The notes: a model not told the origin generated them from the letters alone. Numbered from the stretch's first letter, positions 1 to 10,603 are shown. The stretch is 64,000 bases of DNA from Comamonas terrae (GCF_001544075.1 NZ_BCNT01000001.1:186001-250000), one strand, 5' to 3'. Numbers and translations: made by a program.

Positions 1-1211
1 AGCGCGCTGTAGCGGATGCGCGTGGGGAACATGGCCGGCAGCGTCGATGCCATGACGCCGGTGAATGCATTGAGGATCACGGCCAGGATGAACAGGCCCA
101 GGAAGATCAGCCCGATCTCGCCGCTGATGATGAGGCGAAAGCACGGCACGGCAAGCACCAGCAGCGCCACCGAGCCGAACAGCACGAAGGGCCGGCGCCC
201 GAACCGGTCGCTGGCCATGCCGATGACCGGCTGCACGAACAGCATGCCGATCATCACGGCGATGATGATGAGCACCCCGTGCCCTTCGGCGTAATGCATG
301 TTGTGGGTCAGGTAGCTGGGCATGTAGGTCAGCAGCATGTAGTAGGTGATGTTGGTGGTCAGCACCAGCCCCACGCAAATCAGCAGCGGCCGCCAGAAAC
401 GCGTGGCGATTTCCCTGAAGGACACGCGCGGGCGGTTTTCCACGTCTTCCTGGTCCTCTCTTTCCATCATCTCCAGCTGCTGCTGGAAGGCCGGAGTCTC
501 CTCGGCCGCATGGCGCAGGTACAGGCCCAGGAAGCCCAGCGGCGCCGCCATGAAGAAAGGCAGGCGCCAGCCCCATTCCACGAAGCGGTCCTCGCCCAGA
601 ATGCTCTGCAGCAGCACCACCACGCCGGCGCCCAGCACAAAGCCGGCGATGGAGCCGAAGTCCAGGAAGCTGCCCAGAAAGCCGCGCTTGCGGTCCGGCG
701 CATACTCGGCCACGAAGATGGCCGCGCCCGTGTATTCGCCGCCCACCGAAAAGCCCTGCGCCAGCTTGCACAGCAGCAGCAGGATGGGAGCCCAGATGCC
801 TATGCTGTCGTACGAGGGAATCAGCCCGATGCAGAAGGTGCTGACGGCCATGATGATGATGGTGGTGGACAGCACCTTCTGGCGCCCGAACCGGTCGCCC
901 AGCACCCCGAAGAACACGCCGCCCAGCGGTCGCACCAGGAACGGCACGGAGAAGGTGCCCAGCGCCGCGATCATCTGCACGCTCGGCGACGCGTCGGGAA
1001 AGAACACCTTGCCCAGCGCATAGGCCACGAAGCCATAGACGCCGAAGTCGAACCATTCCATCGCATTGCCCAGGGCCGCCGCCGAGATCGCCTTCTTGAG
1101 CTTGCTCTGGTCGACGATGGTGATGTCGTGCAGCTCCAGCGTGCCGCTTTGCGTGGGAATCAGCGGCGGCATGCTGGCAGCGGCATCCTTGGGCTCGGGA
1201 GTCGTGCTCAT
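1..1211 (-). CDS. proP: ProP-like osmolyte/proton symporter (MFS), 3' end beyond window
   Basis: This is the N-terminal 403 codons of a major facilitator of the metabolite:H+ symporter type; the rest lies before position 1. It closely resembles E. coli ProP, which imports proline, glycine betaine and ectoine with protons at high osmolarity. After a polar N-terminus come the family block LGNAMEWFDFGVYGF (about residues 47-61), the loop 2-3 signature GDRFGRQ (about 105-111) and the stretch AQGFSVGGEYTGA. The visible part stops at RIRYSA, about 100 residues short of the end of E. coli ProP (500 residues), so the C-terminal coiled coil used in osmosensing cannot be judged. Start: ATG at 1211 after AGAGGA. 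It is divergent from the ABC importer that begins at 1467. Substrate is inferred from similarity. Confidence 0.9.
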   Translation of the reverse strand, partial: MSTTPEPKDAAASMPPLIPTQSGTLELHDITIVDQSKLKKAISAAALGNAMEWFDFGVYGFVAYALGKVFFPDASPSVQMIAALGTFSVPFLVRPLGGVFFGVLGDRFGRQKVLSTTIIIMAVSTFCIGLIPSYDSIGIWAPILLLLCKLAQGFSVGGEYTGAAIFVAEYAPDRKRGFLGSFLDFGSIAGFVLGAGVVVLLQSILGEDRFVEWGWRLPFFMAAPLGFLGLYLRHAAEETPAFQQQLEMMEREDQEDVENRPRVSFREIATRFWRPLLICVGLVLTTNITYYMLLTYMPSYLTHNMHYAEGHGVLIIIAVMIGMLFVQPVIGMASDRFGRRPFVLFGSVALLVLAVPCFRLIISGEIGLIFLGLFILAVILNAFTGVMASTLPAMFPTRIRYSA

Positions 1212-1271
1212 CGGATCCTCTCTTGATTCATGCAGATGGCTGATCTTGAGCGGATACGCCTTGCCGTGCCT

Positions 1272-1324
1272 GTAGGAGCAGGCCTGCGTTTGCCCGCCAT
1301 GGCGGGCCCGGCGAGCGGCCCTAC
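1272..1324. repeat. REP-like palindromic element
   Basis: A GTAGGAGC-type end at 1272 and a GGCCCTAC end at 1324 enclose an inner inverted repeat GCCCGCC-AT-GGCGGGC. The mirrored GTAGG/CCTAC ends and GC-rich interior match the general form of bacterial REP sequences. It lies in the 255-bp divergent gap between the ProP-like gene and the ABC importer. Only one copy was noticed in the window, so repeat status is inferred from its form. Confidence 0.5.
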
Positions 1325-1466
1325 CGCGGCAGCCGCCGCCGCTTCTCCCTACAATCGCCCCCTGCGGTCGGTGTACCGCTTGTGGACTGATCTTCGCCGG
1401 GGCAAGCCCTGGCCTATCAACCGCCGTGTATCCGGACGGTGGTGGCAAATTGAACGGAGCATATCG

Positions 1467-2348
1467 ATGAGCACTTCTTTCGCCCGCCGCCAGGCGCTGC
1501 GCGGCATGGCCGTTGCCGCCATGGCCGCTTCCTCCCTGGTTTCCCTGGCCCGCGCCGATACCCCGGCCGTGCTGCGCGTGTCAGCGATTCCCGACGAGGC
1601 GCCGACCGAGCTGCAGCGCAAGTTCAAGCCGCTGGGCGAATACCTCTCGCAGGCCACCGGCATGAAGGTGGTGTTCACGCCCGTGTCCGACTACGCGGCC
1701 GTGGTCGAGTCGCTGGCCACGCGCAAGCTGGACCTGGCCTGGCTGGGCGGGTTCACGTTCGTGCAGGCCAAGATCCGCACGCACGGCACGGCCATTCCCA
1801 TCGTGCAGCGCGCCGAGGATGCGGTCTTCACCAGCAAGTTCATCACGGCCGATCCATCCATCACCAAGCTCTCGGACCTCAAGGGCAAGACATTCGCCTT
1901 CGGCGCGCCGTCCTCCACCTCGGGCAGCCTGATGCCGCGCTACTTCCTGCAGCAGGACGGCATCAACCCCGAAAAGGATTTCAAGACCGTCGCCTATTCG
2001 GGCGCGCATGACGCCACCGTGGCCTTCGTGGCCGCGGGCAAGGCCGAAGCCGGCGTACTCAACACCTCGGTCTGGGACAAGCTGGTCGAATCCAGGAAGG
2101 TGGACACCAGCAAGGTGCGCGTCTTCGCCACCACACCCACCTACTACGACTACAACTGGACCGTGCGCGGCGACCTGGACCCGGCCATCATCAAGAAGCT
2201 GACCGATGCCTTCCTGGCGCTGGACCCGGCCAGGCCCGAGCACAAGGCCATCATGGACCTGCAGCGCGCCAGCAAGTTCATCCCCACCAAGGCCGAGAAC
2301 TACGTGGGCATCGAAGCTGCGGCCAAGTCCGCAGGCCTGCTCAAGTAA
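1467..2348 (+). CDS. PhnD-like periplasmic binding protein (putative selenate/oxyanion ABC importer)
   Basis: A 293-residue periplasmic solute-binding protein. The N-terminus carries a signal peptide with a paired-arginine motif (RRQALRG), a hydrophobic core and cleavage probably after ARA (about residue 30). The mature start [17 protein letters not shown], the [14 protein letters not shown] block and the [10 protein letters not shown] block are typical of PhnD/phosphonate-type binding proteins. They specifically recall the subfamily named putative selenate-binding in protein family collections. Start: ATG at 1467, chosen over in-frame upstream codons because it gives a clean signal peptide and follows GGAG by 8 bases. 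The ATPase (2465) and fused permease (3271) follow on the same strand. The ligand is not shown by sequence; phosphonate, phosphite or another oxyanion remain possible. Confidence 0.85.
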   Translation: MSTSFARRQALRGMAVAAMAASSLVSLARADTPAVLRVSAIPDEAPTELQRKFKPLGEYLSQATGMKVVFTPVSDYAAVVESLATRKLDLAWLGGFTFVQAKIRTHGTAIPIVQRAEDAVFTSKFITADPSITKLSDLKGKTFAFGAPSSTSGSLMPRYFLQQDGINPEKDFKTVAYSGAHDATVAFVAAGKAEAGVLNTSVWDKLVESRKVDTSKVRVFATTPTYYDYNWTVRGDLDPAIIKKLTDAFLALDPARPEHKAIMDLQRASKFIPTKAENYVGIEAAAKSAGLLK

Positions 2349-2464
2349 GCAGCGTCTCCGAGGGCGGCCCCTGCAGGTACCGCCCTGCTCCTTTTTTATG
2401 CATTTGGGCCGCTTTCGCTGATGCAGTCGGCGCTGGCAGCCCTGTTTTCCAAAGCACCAAGGCC

Positions 2465-3280
2465 ATGAGTTTCGCGCTGGACGAGGTGGGCCTGACCCAC
2501 AGCAACGGCTTTGCCTCCCTCTCGGGCATCACGCTGTCCGCCGCACAGGGGGAAAGCATTGCGCTGATCGGCCCCTCGGGCGCCGGCAAGACCTCGCTGC
2601 TGAACACCCTGGGCACAGGCCACCTGCCCACCGCAGGCCGCATGACCGTGCTGGGCCAGCCCGTCACGGCCTCCATCTCCGCCAGCGCCCTGAAGGCGCT
2701 GCGCTCGCGCATAGGCACCGTGTACCAGGCCACGCCGGTTCCGCTGCGCCAGCGCGTGGTCACGGCCGTGCTGGCCGGGCGGCTGGGCCGGTGGCCGCTG
2801 TGGAAGGCCCTGGCATCGCTGGCCTACCCGCAGGACATCCCCGGCGCCCGCGAGGCCCTGGCCCGCGTGCAGCTGCAGGACAAGCTGTTCGCGCGCTGCG
2901 ACCAGCTCTCGGGCGGGCAATTGCAGCGTGTGGGCATTGCCCGCGTGCTCTACCAGCAGGCCGAGCTGATCCTGGCCGACGAGCCCGTCTCGGCGCTGGA
3001 TCCGGCCCTGTCCCTGTCCACGGTGCAGTTGCTGGTGCAGGAAGCCGCCGCGCGGCAGGCCACGCTGGTGGCCAGCCTACATGCGGTGGACCTGGCGCTG
3101 TCGTGCTTTGCACGCATCGTGGGCATACGCGCCGGGCGCATCCTCTTCGACCTGCCGGCCGCCCAGGTGAGCGAAGCGCAGCTGCAGGCCCTGTATGCGG
3201 GCACGCAGGACCGGACGCTGCCGCCGGGCCGTACCCCGGCAGCCGAACCGCTCGCCGCCATGGTGATGGCATGCCGTTGA
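2465..3280 (+). CDS. PhnC-like ABC transporter ATPase
   Basis: A 271-residue cytoplasmic ATPase that powers import together with the binding protein at 1467 and the permease at 3271. Walker A is GPSGAGKT (residues 36-43), the ABC signature is [13 protein letters not shown] (starting at residue 148) and Walker B with the catalytic glutamate is [12 protein letters not shown] (about 168). Length and motif spacing fit PhnC. The gene starts 116 bases after the binding-protein stop and overlaps the permease start by 10 bases, so the last two are probably translationally coupled. Substrate follows from the binding protein and is uncertain. Confidence 0.9.
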   Translation: MSFALDEVGLTHSNGFASLSGITLSAAQGESIALIGPSGAGKTSLLNTLGTGHLPTAGRMTVLGQPVTASISASALKALRSRIGTVYQATPVPLRQRVVTAVLAGRLGRWPLWKALASLAYPQDIPGAREALARVQLQDKLFARCDQLSGGQLQRVGIARVLYQQAELILADEPVSALDPALSLSTVQLLVQEAAARQATLVASLHAVDLALSCFARIVGIRAGRILFDLPAAQVSEAQLQALYAGTQDRTLPPGRTPAAEPLAAMVMACR

Positions 3281-4851
3281 ACGCCGATCCGGGCGTTCGC
3301 GCCCCGGCCTTGCGCGATCCGGCCGCGCGCGGGCGCGTGGGCTGGCTGCTGCTGGCACTGGTGCTGCTGTGGCCGCTGCTGCAGGGTTCCGGCTTCCGTC
3401 TGGCGCCGCTCCTGGACCCCGACAATCTGCGGGTCATCGGCAACTTCCTGGCCAACTTCCTCCCGCCCGAGACCGGCAGCGAGTTCCTGGGCTACCTGGG
3501 CCGGGCCACGCTGGAAACCCTGGCCATTGCCACGTCCGGCATGGCGCTGGCCTTTGTCGTTGCCGTGCCGCTGTCCTATCTGGCCAGCGGCGCGGCGCGC
3601 GAGCGCATCACGCTCAACCCCGTCTCGCGCGGGCTGCTCACCATACTGCGCGGCATCCCCGAGCTGGTCTGGGCCCTGGTCTTCGTACGCGTCTTCGGCC
3701 TGGGGCCGACCGCCGGCGTGCTGGCCCTGGGTCTGACCTATGGCGGCATGCTGGCCAAGGTGTATGCGGAAATCCTGGAATCCGCGGACCCCACCCCGGC
3801 GCGCGCCCTCGCTGCCTGCGGCGCGGGGCGCGTGCAGGCCCTGCTCTACGGCCTGCTGCCGCAAGCGGCCCGGGAGCTGACTTCGTATACCGTGTACCGC
3901 TGGGAATGCGCGATCCGCGCCTCCGTGGTCATGGGCTTTGTGGGTGCGGGCGGCCTGGGCCAGCTCATGGACCAGGCCATGAAGATGCTCAACGGCGGCG
4001 AAGCCGCCAGCATCCTGCTGTGCTTCATGGCGCTGGTGGCGGCGGCCGACCTGCTCTCCACCGGCCTGCGCCGCGCGCTGAACGCCGCCCCGCAGGCCCG
4101 CGCCCTGCCCTTTGGCTGGCGCAGCGGCCTGCTGATCCTGGCATTGGCGGCCGGCCTGTGGGGCAGCCTGCGCCTGCTGGACATGGACCTGCCAGCCCTT
4201 TTTACAGAGGATGCGGTGCACACCATGGGCGAATTCGTGCAGGGCTTCTTCCCGCCCGACCTCGGCCACGAGTGGCTGGCCAAGGTGCTCAAGGGCGTGG
4301 GGGAGACGCTGGCCATTTCCATCGTCGGCACCCTGCTGGCCGCAGCCGCGGGCCTGCTGCTGGCCCTGCCGCGCTGGCGCGCGCCGTGGAACCTGCTGCT
4401 CAATCTGCTGCGCTCCGTGCCCGAGCTGGTCTGGGCCACGATCACGGCGCTGGCCGTGGGCCTGGGGCCGTTTGCCGGCGCCCTGGCCCTGGCCCTGCAC
4501 ACGGCCGGCGTGCTGGGCCGGCTGTATGCCGAAGCACTGCAGAACACGCCGCCTGCGCCCGCACGGGCCCTCAGGCGCGCGGGCAGCGGCGGCCTGCAGG
4601 CCTTTTGCTACGGAACCCTGCCCGGCGCGGCCCCGCAGCTGCTGGCCTATACGCTGTACCGCTGGGAAATGAACATCCGCATGGCCGCCATCCTGGGCTT
4701 TGTGGGTGCTGGCGGCCTGGGGCAGCTGCTGTATTTCGAGCTGTCGCTGTTCCACTATGCCCAGGCCGGCACGGTCATCCTGGCCATGCTGCTGTTGTCC
4801 ATGGCCGTGGACTACGGCAGCGCCTGGCTGCGGCGCGCCATGCGCGCGTGA
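3271..4851 (+). CDS. Fused double PhnE-type ABC permease
   Basis: A 526-residue inner-membrane permease made of two PhnE-like halves, about residues 1-270 and 280-526. Each half has a hydrophobic core, a block of the form LLxxLR(G/S)xPELVWA, and an EAA-like loop ([18 protein letters not shown] in the first, [18 protein letters not shown] in the second). Each also ends with the strongly conserved YTxYRWE...[10 protein letters not shown]. PhnE usually acts as a dimer of one gene product, so this fusion would supply both halves in one chain. Start: ATG at 3271 inside the end of the ATPase gene. The stop is 10 bases from the stop of the convergent acyl-CoA dehydrogenase gene. No terminator fits between them. 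Confidence 0.88.
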   Translation: MPLNADPGVRAPALRDPAARGRVGWLLLALVLLWPLLQGSGFRLAPLLDPDNLRVIGNFLANFLPPETGSEFLGYLGRATLETLAIATSGMALAFVVAVPLSYLASGAARERITLNPVSRGLLTILRGIPELVWALVFVRVFGLGPTAGVLALGLTYGGMLAKVYAEILESADPTPARALAACGAGRVQALLYGLLPQAARELTSYTVYRWECAIRASVVMGFVGAGGLGQLMDQAMKMLNGGEAASILLCFMALVAAADLLSTGLRRALNAAPQARALPFGWRSGLLILALAAGLWGSLRLLDMDLPALFTEDAVHTMGEFVQGFFPPDLGHEWLAKVLKGVGETLAISIVGTLLAAAAGLLLALPRWRAPWNLLLNLLRSVPELVWATITALAVGLGPFAGALALALHTAGVLGRLYAEALQNTPPAPARALRRAGSGGLQAFCYGTLPGAAPQLLAYTLYRWEMNIRMAAILGFVGAGGLGQLLYFELSLFHYAQAGTVILAMLLLSMAVDYGSAWLRRAMRA

Positions 4852-4861
4852 GCAGCGGACG

Positions 4862-6697
4862 TCAGAAGGCGGATTCCGGCAGCTGCGCGCAAGTCATGTC
4901 GCGCTGCCTGACCACGTTCAGCCACGCGCCGATGCGGGGCAGCTCGTAATGGAAGAAATAGCGCATGGCACCCACTCTGCCGGCGTTTGGAGCTATGGAT
5001 ACAGAAGCATCACGTTCCAGCACGGCCAGCACCACGTCCAGCCAGGTCCAGGCCAGCACCACATGGCCGAAGGCCTGCATGTAAGGCACGGCATTTGCCA
5101 GCGCCTCCTGGGCGTCGCCGGTGGCCCAGGCGGCCTTGGTCGCGGCGCCGACCTCGGCCAGCGCCGCCGCCAGCTGGTTGGCATAGGCGGCCAGCATCTC
5201 GTGGCGCATGGCCTTCTCGATGGTGCCGTTGATGCGCCCGGCCAGCAGCTGCAGGCCGCGCCCGCCCTCCATCAGCACCTTGCGGCCCAGCAGGTCCATG
5301 GCCTGGATGCCGTGCGTGCCCTCGTGGATCATGTTGAGGCGGTTGTCGCGCCAGTACTGCTCCACCGGGAAGTCGCGCGTGTAGCCATAGCCGCCATGGA
5401 TCTGGATGGCCAGGGAATTGGCCTCCAGGCAGAACTCGCTGGGCCAGCTCTTGGCAACGGGCGTGAGCACTTCCAGCAGCAGGCGGGCCTCGTCCACGGC
5501 CTCTGGCGTACCGGTGTGCTGTTCGTCCACCAGCCGGGCGCAGAACAGGTTCAGCGCCAGCGCACCTTCGCCATAGGCCTTTTGCGCCAGCAGCATGCGC
5601 TTGACGTCGGCATGTTCGATGATGCGCGACTGGGGCTTGGTCGCGTCCTTGCCGCCGGCGCCGATCGGCCGCCCCTGGGGGCGATTTTGCGCATAGTCCA
5701 GGCTGGCGTAATACCCGGCCAGGCCCAGCATGGTGGCGGCCATGCCGATGGAGATGCGCGCCTCGTTCATCATGTGGAACATGCACTTGAGGCCTTCGCC
5801 GGGCTTGCCCACCAGATAACCGATGGCGCCGGAGGCGCCCCGGACCGGGTACTTGCCCTCGCCGAAATTGAGCAGCGTATTCGTCGTGCCGCGCCAGCCC
5901 AGCTTGTGGTTGAGGCCGGCCAGCGCCACGTCGTTGCGCTCGCTCGTGAGCCGGCCTTCGGTGTCCACGAGCTTCTTGGGCACGATGAACAGCGAGATAC
6001 CCTTGACGCCCGGCACGGGCCTGCCGTCGGGCCCGGGAATCTTGGCCAGCACCAGGTGGACGATGTTCTCGGTCAGCTCATGGTCGCCCGCGCTGATCCA
6101 CATCTTGTTGCCCTTGAGGCGGTAGCGCGGGCCCAGCGCGTCGCTTTCGAAATCGGCGCCGTCGGGCTCGGCGCGCGTGGCGATGTCGGACAGCGAGGAG
6201 CCGGCCTGGGGCTCGGACAGGCACATGGTGCCTGCCCAGCGGCCGTTGAATTCATTGGCGGCAAAGACCTGCTGCTGCATGGCCGTGCCATGGGCCATGA
6301 TGGCGTTGGCATTGCCCGAGGTCAGCATGTTGGAGCCTATGCTGATCGAAGCCGCCGCGAAGAAGCTGTTGGCCGCGGCTTCCAGGGTATAGGGCAGCTG
6401 CATGCCGCCCATCTCGTAGTCCTGGGCGGCGCTGAGCATGCCGGACTCGGCATAGGCCTGGCGCGCCTCGTAGGTGCACCGGGGCAATATCACCTTCTCG
6501 CCGTCGAATTGGGGCTCCTGCGTGTCCACCGTGCGGTTGAACGGCGCGTACTTCTCGCGCGCAATGCGCTCGCAGGTGTCGAGCACGGCATCAAAGGTCT
6601 CGCGCGAATGGTCGCCAAAGCGCTCGCGTGCCGTGAGCGATTCGGCTTGCAGCCAGTCGTAGAGCAGGAATTCGAGGGTGGAGCGTAAGGTGGTCAT
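4862..6697 (-). CDS. Long-form acyl-CoA dehydrogenase (DmdC-like)
   Basis: A 611-residue flavoprotein expected to put an alpha-beta double bond into an acyl-CoA and pass electrons to electron-transferring flavoprotein. The middle holds the FAD/substrate blocks GTMCLSEPQAGSSL and KGNKMWISAGDHE. The presumed catalytic base is Glu459 in IHEGTHGIQ. An extra C-terminal helical domain follows, as in the long (about 590-residue) family that includes DmdC, the methylmercaptopropionyl-CoA dehydrogenase. It is downstream of the thiolase and FadB-like genes on the same strand but separated from them by a terminator. Start: ATG at 6697, the first codon of the conserved N-terminus (TTLRSTLEFLL). The true acyl substrate is unknown. 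Confidence 0.9.
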   Translation of the reverse strand: MTTLRSTLEFLLYDWLQAESLTARERFGDHSRETFDAVLDTCERIAREKYAPFNRTVDTQEPQFDGEKVILPRCTYEARQAYAESGMLSAAQDYEMGGMQLPYTLEAAANSFFAAASISIGSNMLTSGNANAIMAHGTAMQQQVFAANEFNGRWAGTMCLSEPQAGSSLSDIATRAEPDGADFESDALGPRYRLKGNKMWISAGDHELTENIVHLVLAKIPGPDGRPVPGVKGISLFIVPKKLVDTEGRLTSERNDVALAGLNHKLGWRGTTNTLLNFGEGKYPVRGASGAIGYLVGKPGEGLKCMFHMMNEARISIGMAATMLGLAGYYASLDYAQNRPQGRPIGAGGKDATKPQSRIIEHADVKRMLLAQKAYGEGALALNLFCARLVDEQHTGTPEAVDEARLLLEVLTPVAKSWPSEFCLEANSLAIQIHGGYGYTRDFPVEQYWRDNRLNMIHEGTHGIQAMDLLGRKVLMEGGRGLQLLAGRINGTIEKAMRHEMLAAYANQLAAALAEVGAATKAAWATGDAQEALANAVPYMQAFGHVVLAWTWLDVVLAVLERDASVSIAPNAGRVGAMRYFFHYELPRIGAWLNVVRQRDMTCAQLPESAF

Positions 6698-7039
6698 GCG
6701 GCAAATTATGGGAGGGCAACCTCACGGCCCCATGTCCGCTGCGCGACGCGCCGTGCAGCCGGCCTCCTGTGCATGCAGCGTCCGCCCCCGGGCTGGCGCA
6801 AGTTCGGCTTCGGCGGCACAGGTGCCTTGGCTCGCCCATGCCGAGATTGCGCAGAGCCTCCCGAGCGGTATATGTCCATGGCTTGGTGCCGCTGCCGTCC
6901 GCCATTCGTTACCTGGCCTCGAGGGACGCTCGCTGCGGCAGGCCATGGGAGGCGCTGCGCCAAGGCCGCCATCGACAGGAAAGCAAAACCCCGCGCAGCC
7001 CTGTGGAAGCCGCGCGGGGCATGGCAGATATCCGGCGCG
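6698..7039. other. Intergenic region between thiolase and acyl-CoA dehydrogenase
   Basis: These 342 bases hold the thiolase terminator (6982-7019). The remainder presumably carries the promoter of the acyl-CoA dehydrogenase, but I could not identify convincing -35/-10 boxes. Open frames here resemble no protein I know and overlap the terminator. Confidence 0.5.
6982..7019 (-). terminator. Rho-independent terminator after the thiolase gene
   Basis: On the minus strand CCCCGCGC (7019-7012) pairs with GCGCGGGG (6996-6989) around a 15-base loop and is followed by TTTTGC. It begins 21 bases after the thiolase stop. Confidence 0.75.
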
Positions 7040-8215
7040 TTACAGCACTTCAAAAATGCCGGCCGCCCCCATGCCTCCGCCGATGCACATGGTCACGCAC
7101 ACGCGCTTGGCGCCGCGGCGCTTGCCTTCGATCAGGGCATGGCCCGTCAGGCGCTGGCCCGACACGCCATAGGGGTGGCCCAGGGCAATGGCGCCGCCGT
7201 TCACGTTCAGGCGGTCGTTGGGAATGCCCAGCTTGTCGCGGCAGTAGATCACCTGCACGGCAAAGGCTTCGTTCAGTTCCCACAGGTCGATGTCCTCGAT
7301 CTTCAGGCCCAGCTTCTTGAGCACCTTGGGAATGGCATAGACGGGGCCGATGCCCATTTCATCGGGTTCGCAGCCGGCCACGGCAAAGCCCAGGAAGCGG
7401 CCCAGGGGCTTGAGGCCCTTGCGCGAGGCGTAGTCCTCGCTGACCACGGCGCAGGCGCCCGCGCCGTCCGAGAACTGGCTGGCATTGCCGGCCGTCACCA
7501 GGCCGCCGGGCAGCGCGCTGCGCAGGCCGCTGATGCCTTCCTTGGTCGTGCCCTCGCGCGTGCCCTCGTCCTTGCTCGCGAGCACTTCCTTGGTAATCAG
7601 GCCGCGCACCTTATCGGCCACGCCCATCACGGTCTTCATGGGGGCGATCTCGGCATCGAACAGGCCGGCAGCCTGGGCCGCGCAGGCCTTTTGCTGGCTG
7701 GCTGCGCCGTACTCGTCCATGGCGTCGCGGCTGATGTTGTAGCGCTTGGCCACCTGCTCGGCGGTCTGCAGCATGCTCCAGTAGATTTCGGGCTTCATGG
7801 CCGTCAGCTCGGGATCGAAGGCCATGTGCGGATTCACGAAGGGCTGCACGCAGGAGATGCTCTCCAGGCCGCCGGCCACCAGCACGTCGTTCTCGCCGGC
7901 GATGATGCGCTGGGCGGCCAGCGCGATCGCCTGCAGGCCCGAGGAGCAGAAGCGGTTGATGGTCAGGCCGGAGGTGGTCACGGGCAGGCCGGCGCGTACG
8001 GCGATCAGCCGCGCCACGTTGCCGCCGGTCGTGCCTTCGGGCAGCGACATGCCCATGATCACGTCCTCGACCTCGGCGCCCTCGATGCCGGCGCGCTCGA
8101 CGGCGTTGCGGACGGCATGCGCTCCCAGCGTGGGGCCGTAAGTCATGTTGAAAGCGCCCTTCCAGCTCTTGGTCAGCGGAGTGCGCGCGGTAGAAACAAT
8201 CACTGCGGATGTCAT
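7040..8215 (-). CDS. Acetyl-CoA C-acyltransferase (thiolase)
   Basis: A 391-residue thiolase that cleaves 3-ketoacyl-CoA with CoA, the last step of beta-oxidation. The nucleophile is Cys90 in RFCSSGLQA. His347 in ALGHPYG and Cys377 in [11 protein letters not shown] complete the usual Cys-His-Cys set. Length is normal for the family. Start: ATG at 8215, giving the canonical N-terminus [11 protein letters not shown]. It lies 77 bases downstream of the FadB-like gene and is probably cotranscribed with it; a strong terminator follows. The glycine/serine-rich active site and neighbours favour a degradative (FadA-type) role over a biosynthetic one, but chain-length preference cannot be read. Confidence 0.92.
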   Translation of the reverse strand: MTSAVIVSTARTPLTKSWKGAFNMTYGPTLGAHAVRNAVERAGIEGAEVEDVIMGMSLPEGTTGGNVARLIAVRAGLPVTTSGLTINRFCSSGLQAIALAAQRIIAGENDVLVAGGLESISCVQPFVNPHMAFDPELTAMKPEIYWSMLQTAEQVAKRYNISRDAMDEYGAASQQKACAAQAAGLFDAEIAPMKTVMGVADKVRGLITKEVLASKDEGTREGTTKEGISGLRSALPGGLVTAGNASQFSDGAGACAVVSEDYASRKGLKPLGRFLGFAVAGCEPDEMGIGPVYAIPKVLKKLGLKIEDIDLWELNEAFAVQVIYCRDKLGIPNDRLNVNGGAIALGHPYGVSGQRLTGHALIEGKRRGAKRVCVTMCIGGGMGAAGIFEVL

Positions 8216-8292
8216 GGTGTGTCCTTGGATTCTTGATGGTGCACAGGCCGGAACCGGCGCCGCTGAGGCGCTCGGCCCGGCTCCGCTGCGGC

Positions 8293-10392
8293 TTAGCTGA
8301 ACTGCTTGCCCTCGGCTGCGAGCTTGGCCAGCAGCGGCGCGGGCTGCCAGAACTTGGCATCGTCGTGGGGGTTGCGGGCAAAGCGGTTCATGGCCTGCAC
8401 CACGTTGAACAGGCCCACTTCGCCCGCGTAGTGCATGGGACCGCCGCGCCAGACGGGGAAGCCATAGCCGGTGAGGTAGACCATGTCGATGTCGCCCGAC
8501 TTGCCGGCAATGCCGTCTTCCAGGATGTGCGCGCCTTCGTTGACCAGGGCGAAAACCAGGCGCTGCACGATTTCCTCGTCGGAGATCTTGCGCGGCGTGA
8601 TGCCCTTGTCCTTGCGGTACTGCTCGATCATCTCCTCCACCAGCTTGGAGGGAATCGCATCGCGCTTGCCGGCCTGGTAGTCGTACCAGCCGGCGCCGGT
8701 CTTCTGGCCGAAGCGTCCCAGCTCGCACAGCCGGTCGGCCGTTCCGCTGTATTTCATGTCGGGCTTTTCGACCGCGCGGCGCTTGCGGATGGCCCAGCCG
8801 ATGTCGTTGCCTGCCAGGTCGCCCATGCGGAACGGCCCCATGGCAAAGCCGAACTTCTCGATGGCCCTGTCCACCTGCTGGGGTGTGGCGCCCTCGTCCA
8901 GCAGGAAGCCGGCCTGGCGCGAGTACTGCTCGATCATGCGGTTGCCGATGAAGCCGTCGCACACGCCCGAGACCACGGCCGTCTTCTTGATCTTCTTGGC
9001 GATCTTCATCACCGTGGCCAGGACGTCCTTGGCGGTTTCCTTGCCGCGCACCACTTCCAGCAGCTTCATGACGTTGGCGGGGCTGAAGAAATGCATGCCC
9101 ACCACGTCCTGCGGACGCTGGGTGAAGGCGGCGATCTTGTCCACGTCCAGCGTGGAAGTGTTGGAGGCCAGGATGGCGCCGGGCTTGGCCACCTCATCAA
9201 GCTGCTTGAACACCTGCTCCTTGACGCCCAGCTCCTCGAACACGGCCTCGATGATGAGGTCGGCGTTCTTGAGATCGCCGTAGCTCAGCGTGGTGCTGAG
9301 CAGCGCCATGCGCTCTTCGTATTTTTCCTGCTTGAGCTTGCCCTTCTTGACCTGGGCCTCGTAGTTCTTGCGGATGGTGGCCACGCCGCGGTCCAGCGCT
9401 TCCTGCTTGGTCTCCAGGATGGTGACCGGAATGCCGGCGTTCAGGAAGTTCATGGAGATGCCGCCGCCCATGGTGCCGGCGCCGATCACGCCCACGGTGC
9501 GGATTTCGCGCACGGGCGTGTCCGAAGGCACATCGGCGATCTTCGAAGCCGCGCGCTCGGCCATGAACAGGTGGCGCAGCGAACGCGACTCGGGCGTCAT
9601 CATCAGCTGCATGAAGGTTTCGCGCTCCAGCGCCATGCCGTCGTCGAATTTCTTGGTGGTGGCGTTCTGCACGGCATCCACGCAGCGCACGGGCGCGGGG
9701 AAATTCTTGGACATGCCCTGCACCATGGTGCGGGCGAACTGGAAGTAGGCCTCGCCCTGGGGGTGCTTGCAAGGCAGGTCGCGCACGCGCGGCAGCGGGC
9801 GCCTGTCGGCCACTTCCAGCGCGAAGGCCTTGGCTTCGGCCAGCAGGGTCTCGGCCGAGGAAGCCATCTTGTCGAACAGGGTCTGGCCGGGAATGGCGGC
9901 CAGCATCTCGCTCTTGACGGCTTCTCCGCTGACGATCATGTTCAGCGCAGCTTCCACGCCCAGCACGCGCGGCAGGCGCTGCGTGCCGCCCGCACCGGGC
10001 AGCAGGCCCAGCTTGACCTCGGGCAGGGCCACGGCGGTGCCGGGCGCGGCCACGCGGTAGTTGCAGCCCAGCGCCAGCTCCAGGCCGCCGCCCATGCAGA
10101 CCGTGTGGATGGCGGCCACCGTGGGCTTGCCCGACAGGTCCAGTTGCTGGATGACGGAGATCAGGTGCGGCTCGCGGTAGGCCTCCTCCTTGCCGAACTC
10201 GGTGATGTCGGCACCGCCCGAGAATGCCTTGCCGGCGCCGGTGATGACCACGGCCTTGACGGCAGCATCGGCCAGGGCCTTGTTCAGGCCGTCGACGATG
10301 CCGCGGCGCGTGGACAGGCCCAGGCCGTTGACCGGCGGGTTGTTCAATGTAATGACGGCTACGGCACCGTCCACTTGGTATTCAGCAGTCAT
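8293..10392 (-). CDS. FadB-like enoyl-CoA hydratase / 3-hydroxyacyl-CoA dehydrogenase
   Basis: A 699-residue bifunctional beta-oxidation enzyme. The N-terminal third is a crotonase domain, with the oxyanion-hole block [21 protein letters not shown] near residue 100 and [19 protein letters not shown]. The middle is an NAD-binding 3-hydroxyacyl-CoA dehydrogenase domain with GAGTMG at 304-309. It is followed by [15 protein letters not shown] and two C-terminal helical domains. It hydrates the enoyl-CoA made by an acyl-CoA dehydrogenase and oxidises the product for the thiolase next door. Start: ATG at 10392, where the crotonase fold begins ([15 protein letters not shown]); an in-frame extension upstream has no conserved content. 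Confidence 0.92.
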   Translation of the reverse strand: MTAEYQVDGAVAVITLNNPPVNGLGLSTRRGIVDGLNKALADAAVKAVVITGAGKAFSGGADITEFGKEEAYREPHLISVIQQLDLSGKPTVAAIHTVCMGGGLELALGCNYRVAAPGTAVALPEVKLGLLPGAGGTQRLPRVLGVEAALNMIVSGEAVKSEMLAAIPGQTLFDKMASSAETLLAEAKAFALEVADRRPLPRVRDLPCKHPQGEAYFQFARTMVQGMSKNFPAPVRCVDAVQNATTKKFDDGMALERETFMQLMMTPESRSLRHLFMAERAASKIADVPSDTPVREIRTVGVIGAGTMGGGISMNFLNAGIPVTILETKQEALDRGVATIRKNYEAQVKKGKLKQEKYEERMALLSTTLSYGDLKNADLIIEAVFEELGVKEQVFKQLDEVAKPGAILASNTSTLDVDKIAAFTQRPQDVVGMHFFSPANVMKLLEVVRGKETAKDVLATVMKIAKKIKKTAVVSGVCDGFIGNRMIEQYSRQAGFLLDEGATPQQVDRAIEKFGFAMGPFRMGDLAGNDIGWAIRKRRAVEKPDMKYSGTADRLCELGRFGQKTGAGWYDYQAGKRDAIPSKLVEEMIEQYRKDKGITPRKISDEEIVQRLVFALVNEGAHILEDGIAGKSGDIDMVYLTGYGFPVWRGGPMHYAGEVGLFNVVQAMNRFARNPHDDAKFWQPAPLLAKLAAEGKQFS

Positions 10393-10499
10393 GCTGTTGT
10401 CCCCTATGCGATAGAAAAGAACGATCGTGCGTTTTTGATTGTAGAAACTTTGCTGCAATGCGCCACTGCGGTTTGTCCCGACCGGGACAGATCACTCCC

Positions 10500-10562
10500 C
10501 GAGCCACTTCGCGCTGCCCCCAAGGGGCGCCAGCGCAGCGAGGCGGCTCTTGCTCGGCGTCG
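10500..10562. repeat. Dispersed intergenic repeat, copy A
   Basis: The sequence has GAGCCACTTCGCGCTGCCCCC, then AAGGGG, and ends in GCGAGGCGGCTCTTGCTCGG followed by CGTC. The last 24 bases match copy B (35829-35912) with one mismatch, and the layout GAGCC...CCCCC-AA-GGGG...GGCGGCTC is shared. It sits between livF and the FadB-like gene. Confidence 0.65.
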
Positions 10563-10603
10563 CCGGCCTGTGCTGCGCCGGTTTCACAGGCTTCCGGCGC
10601 AGG

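Noticed and set aside
6706-7053. Minus-strand ORF in the thiolase-dehydrogenase gap
   Set aside because: It overlaps the thiolase 3' end and its terminator, has no recognisable sequence and no ribosome site.
10573-10602. Inverted repeat CTGCGCCGG/CCGGCGCAG just after livF as a terminator
   Set aside because: The stem is sound but no T-run follows on either strand, so termination cannot be claimed.
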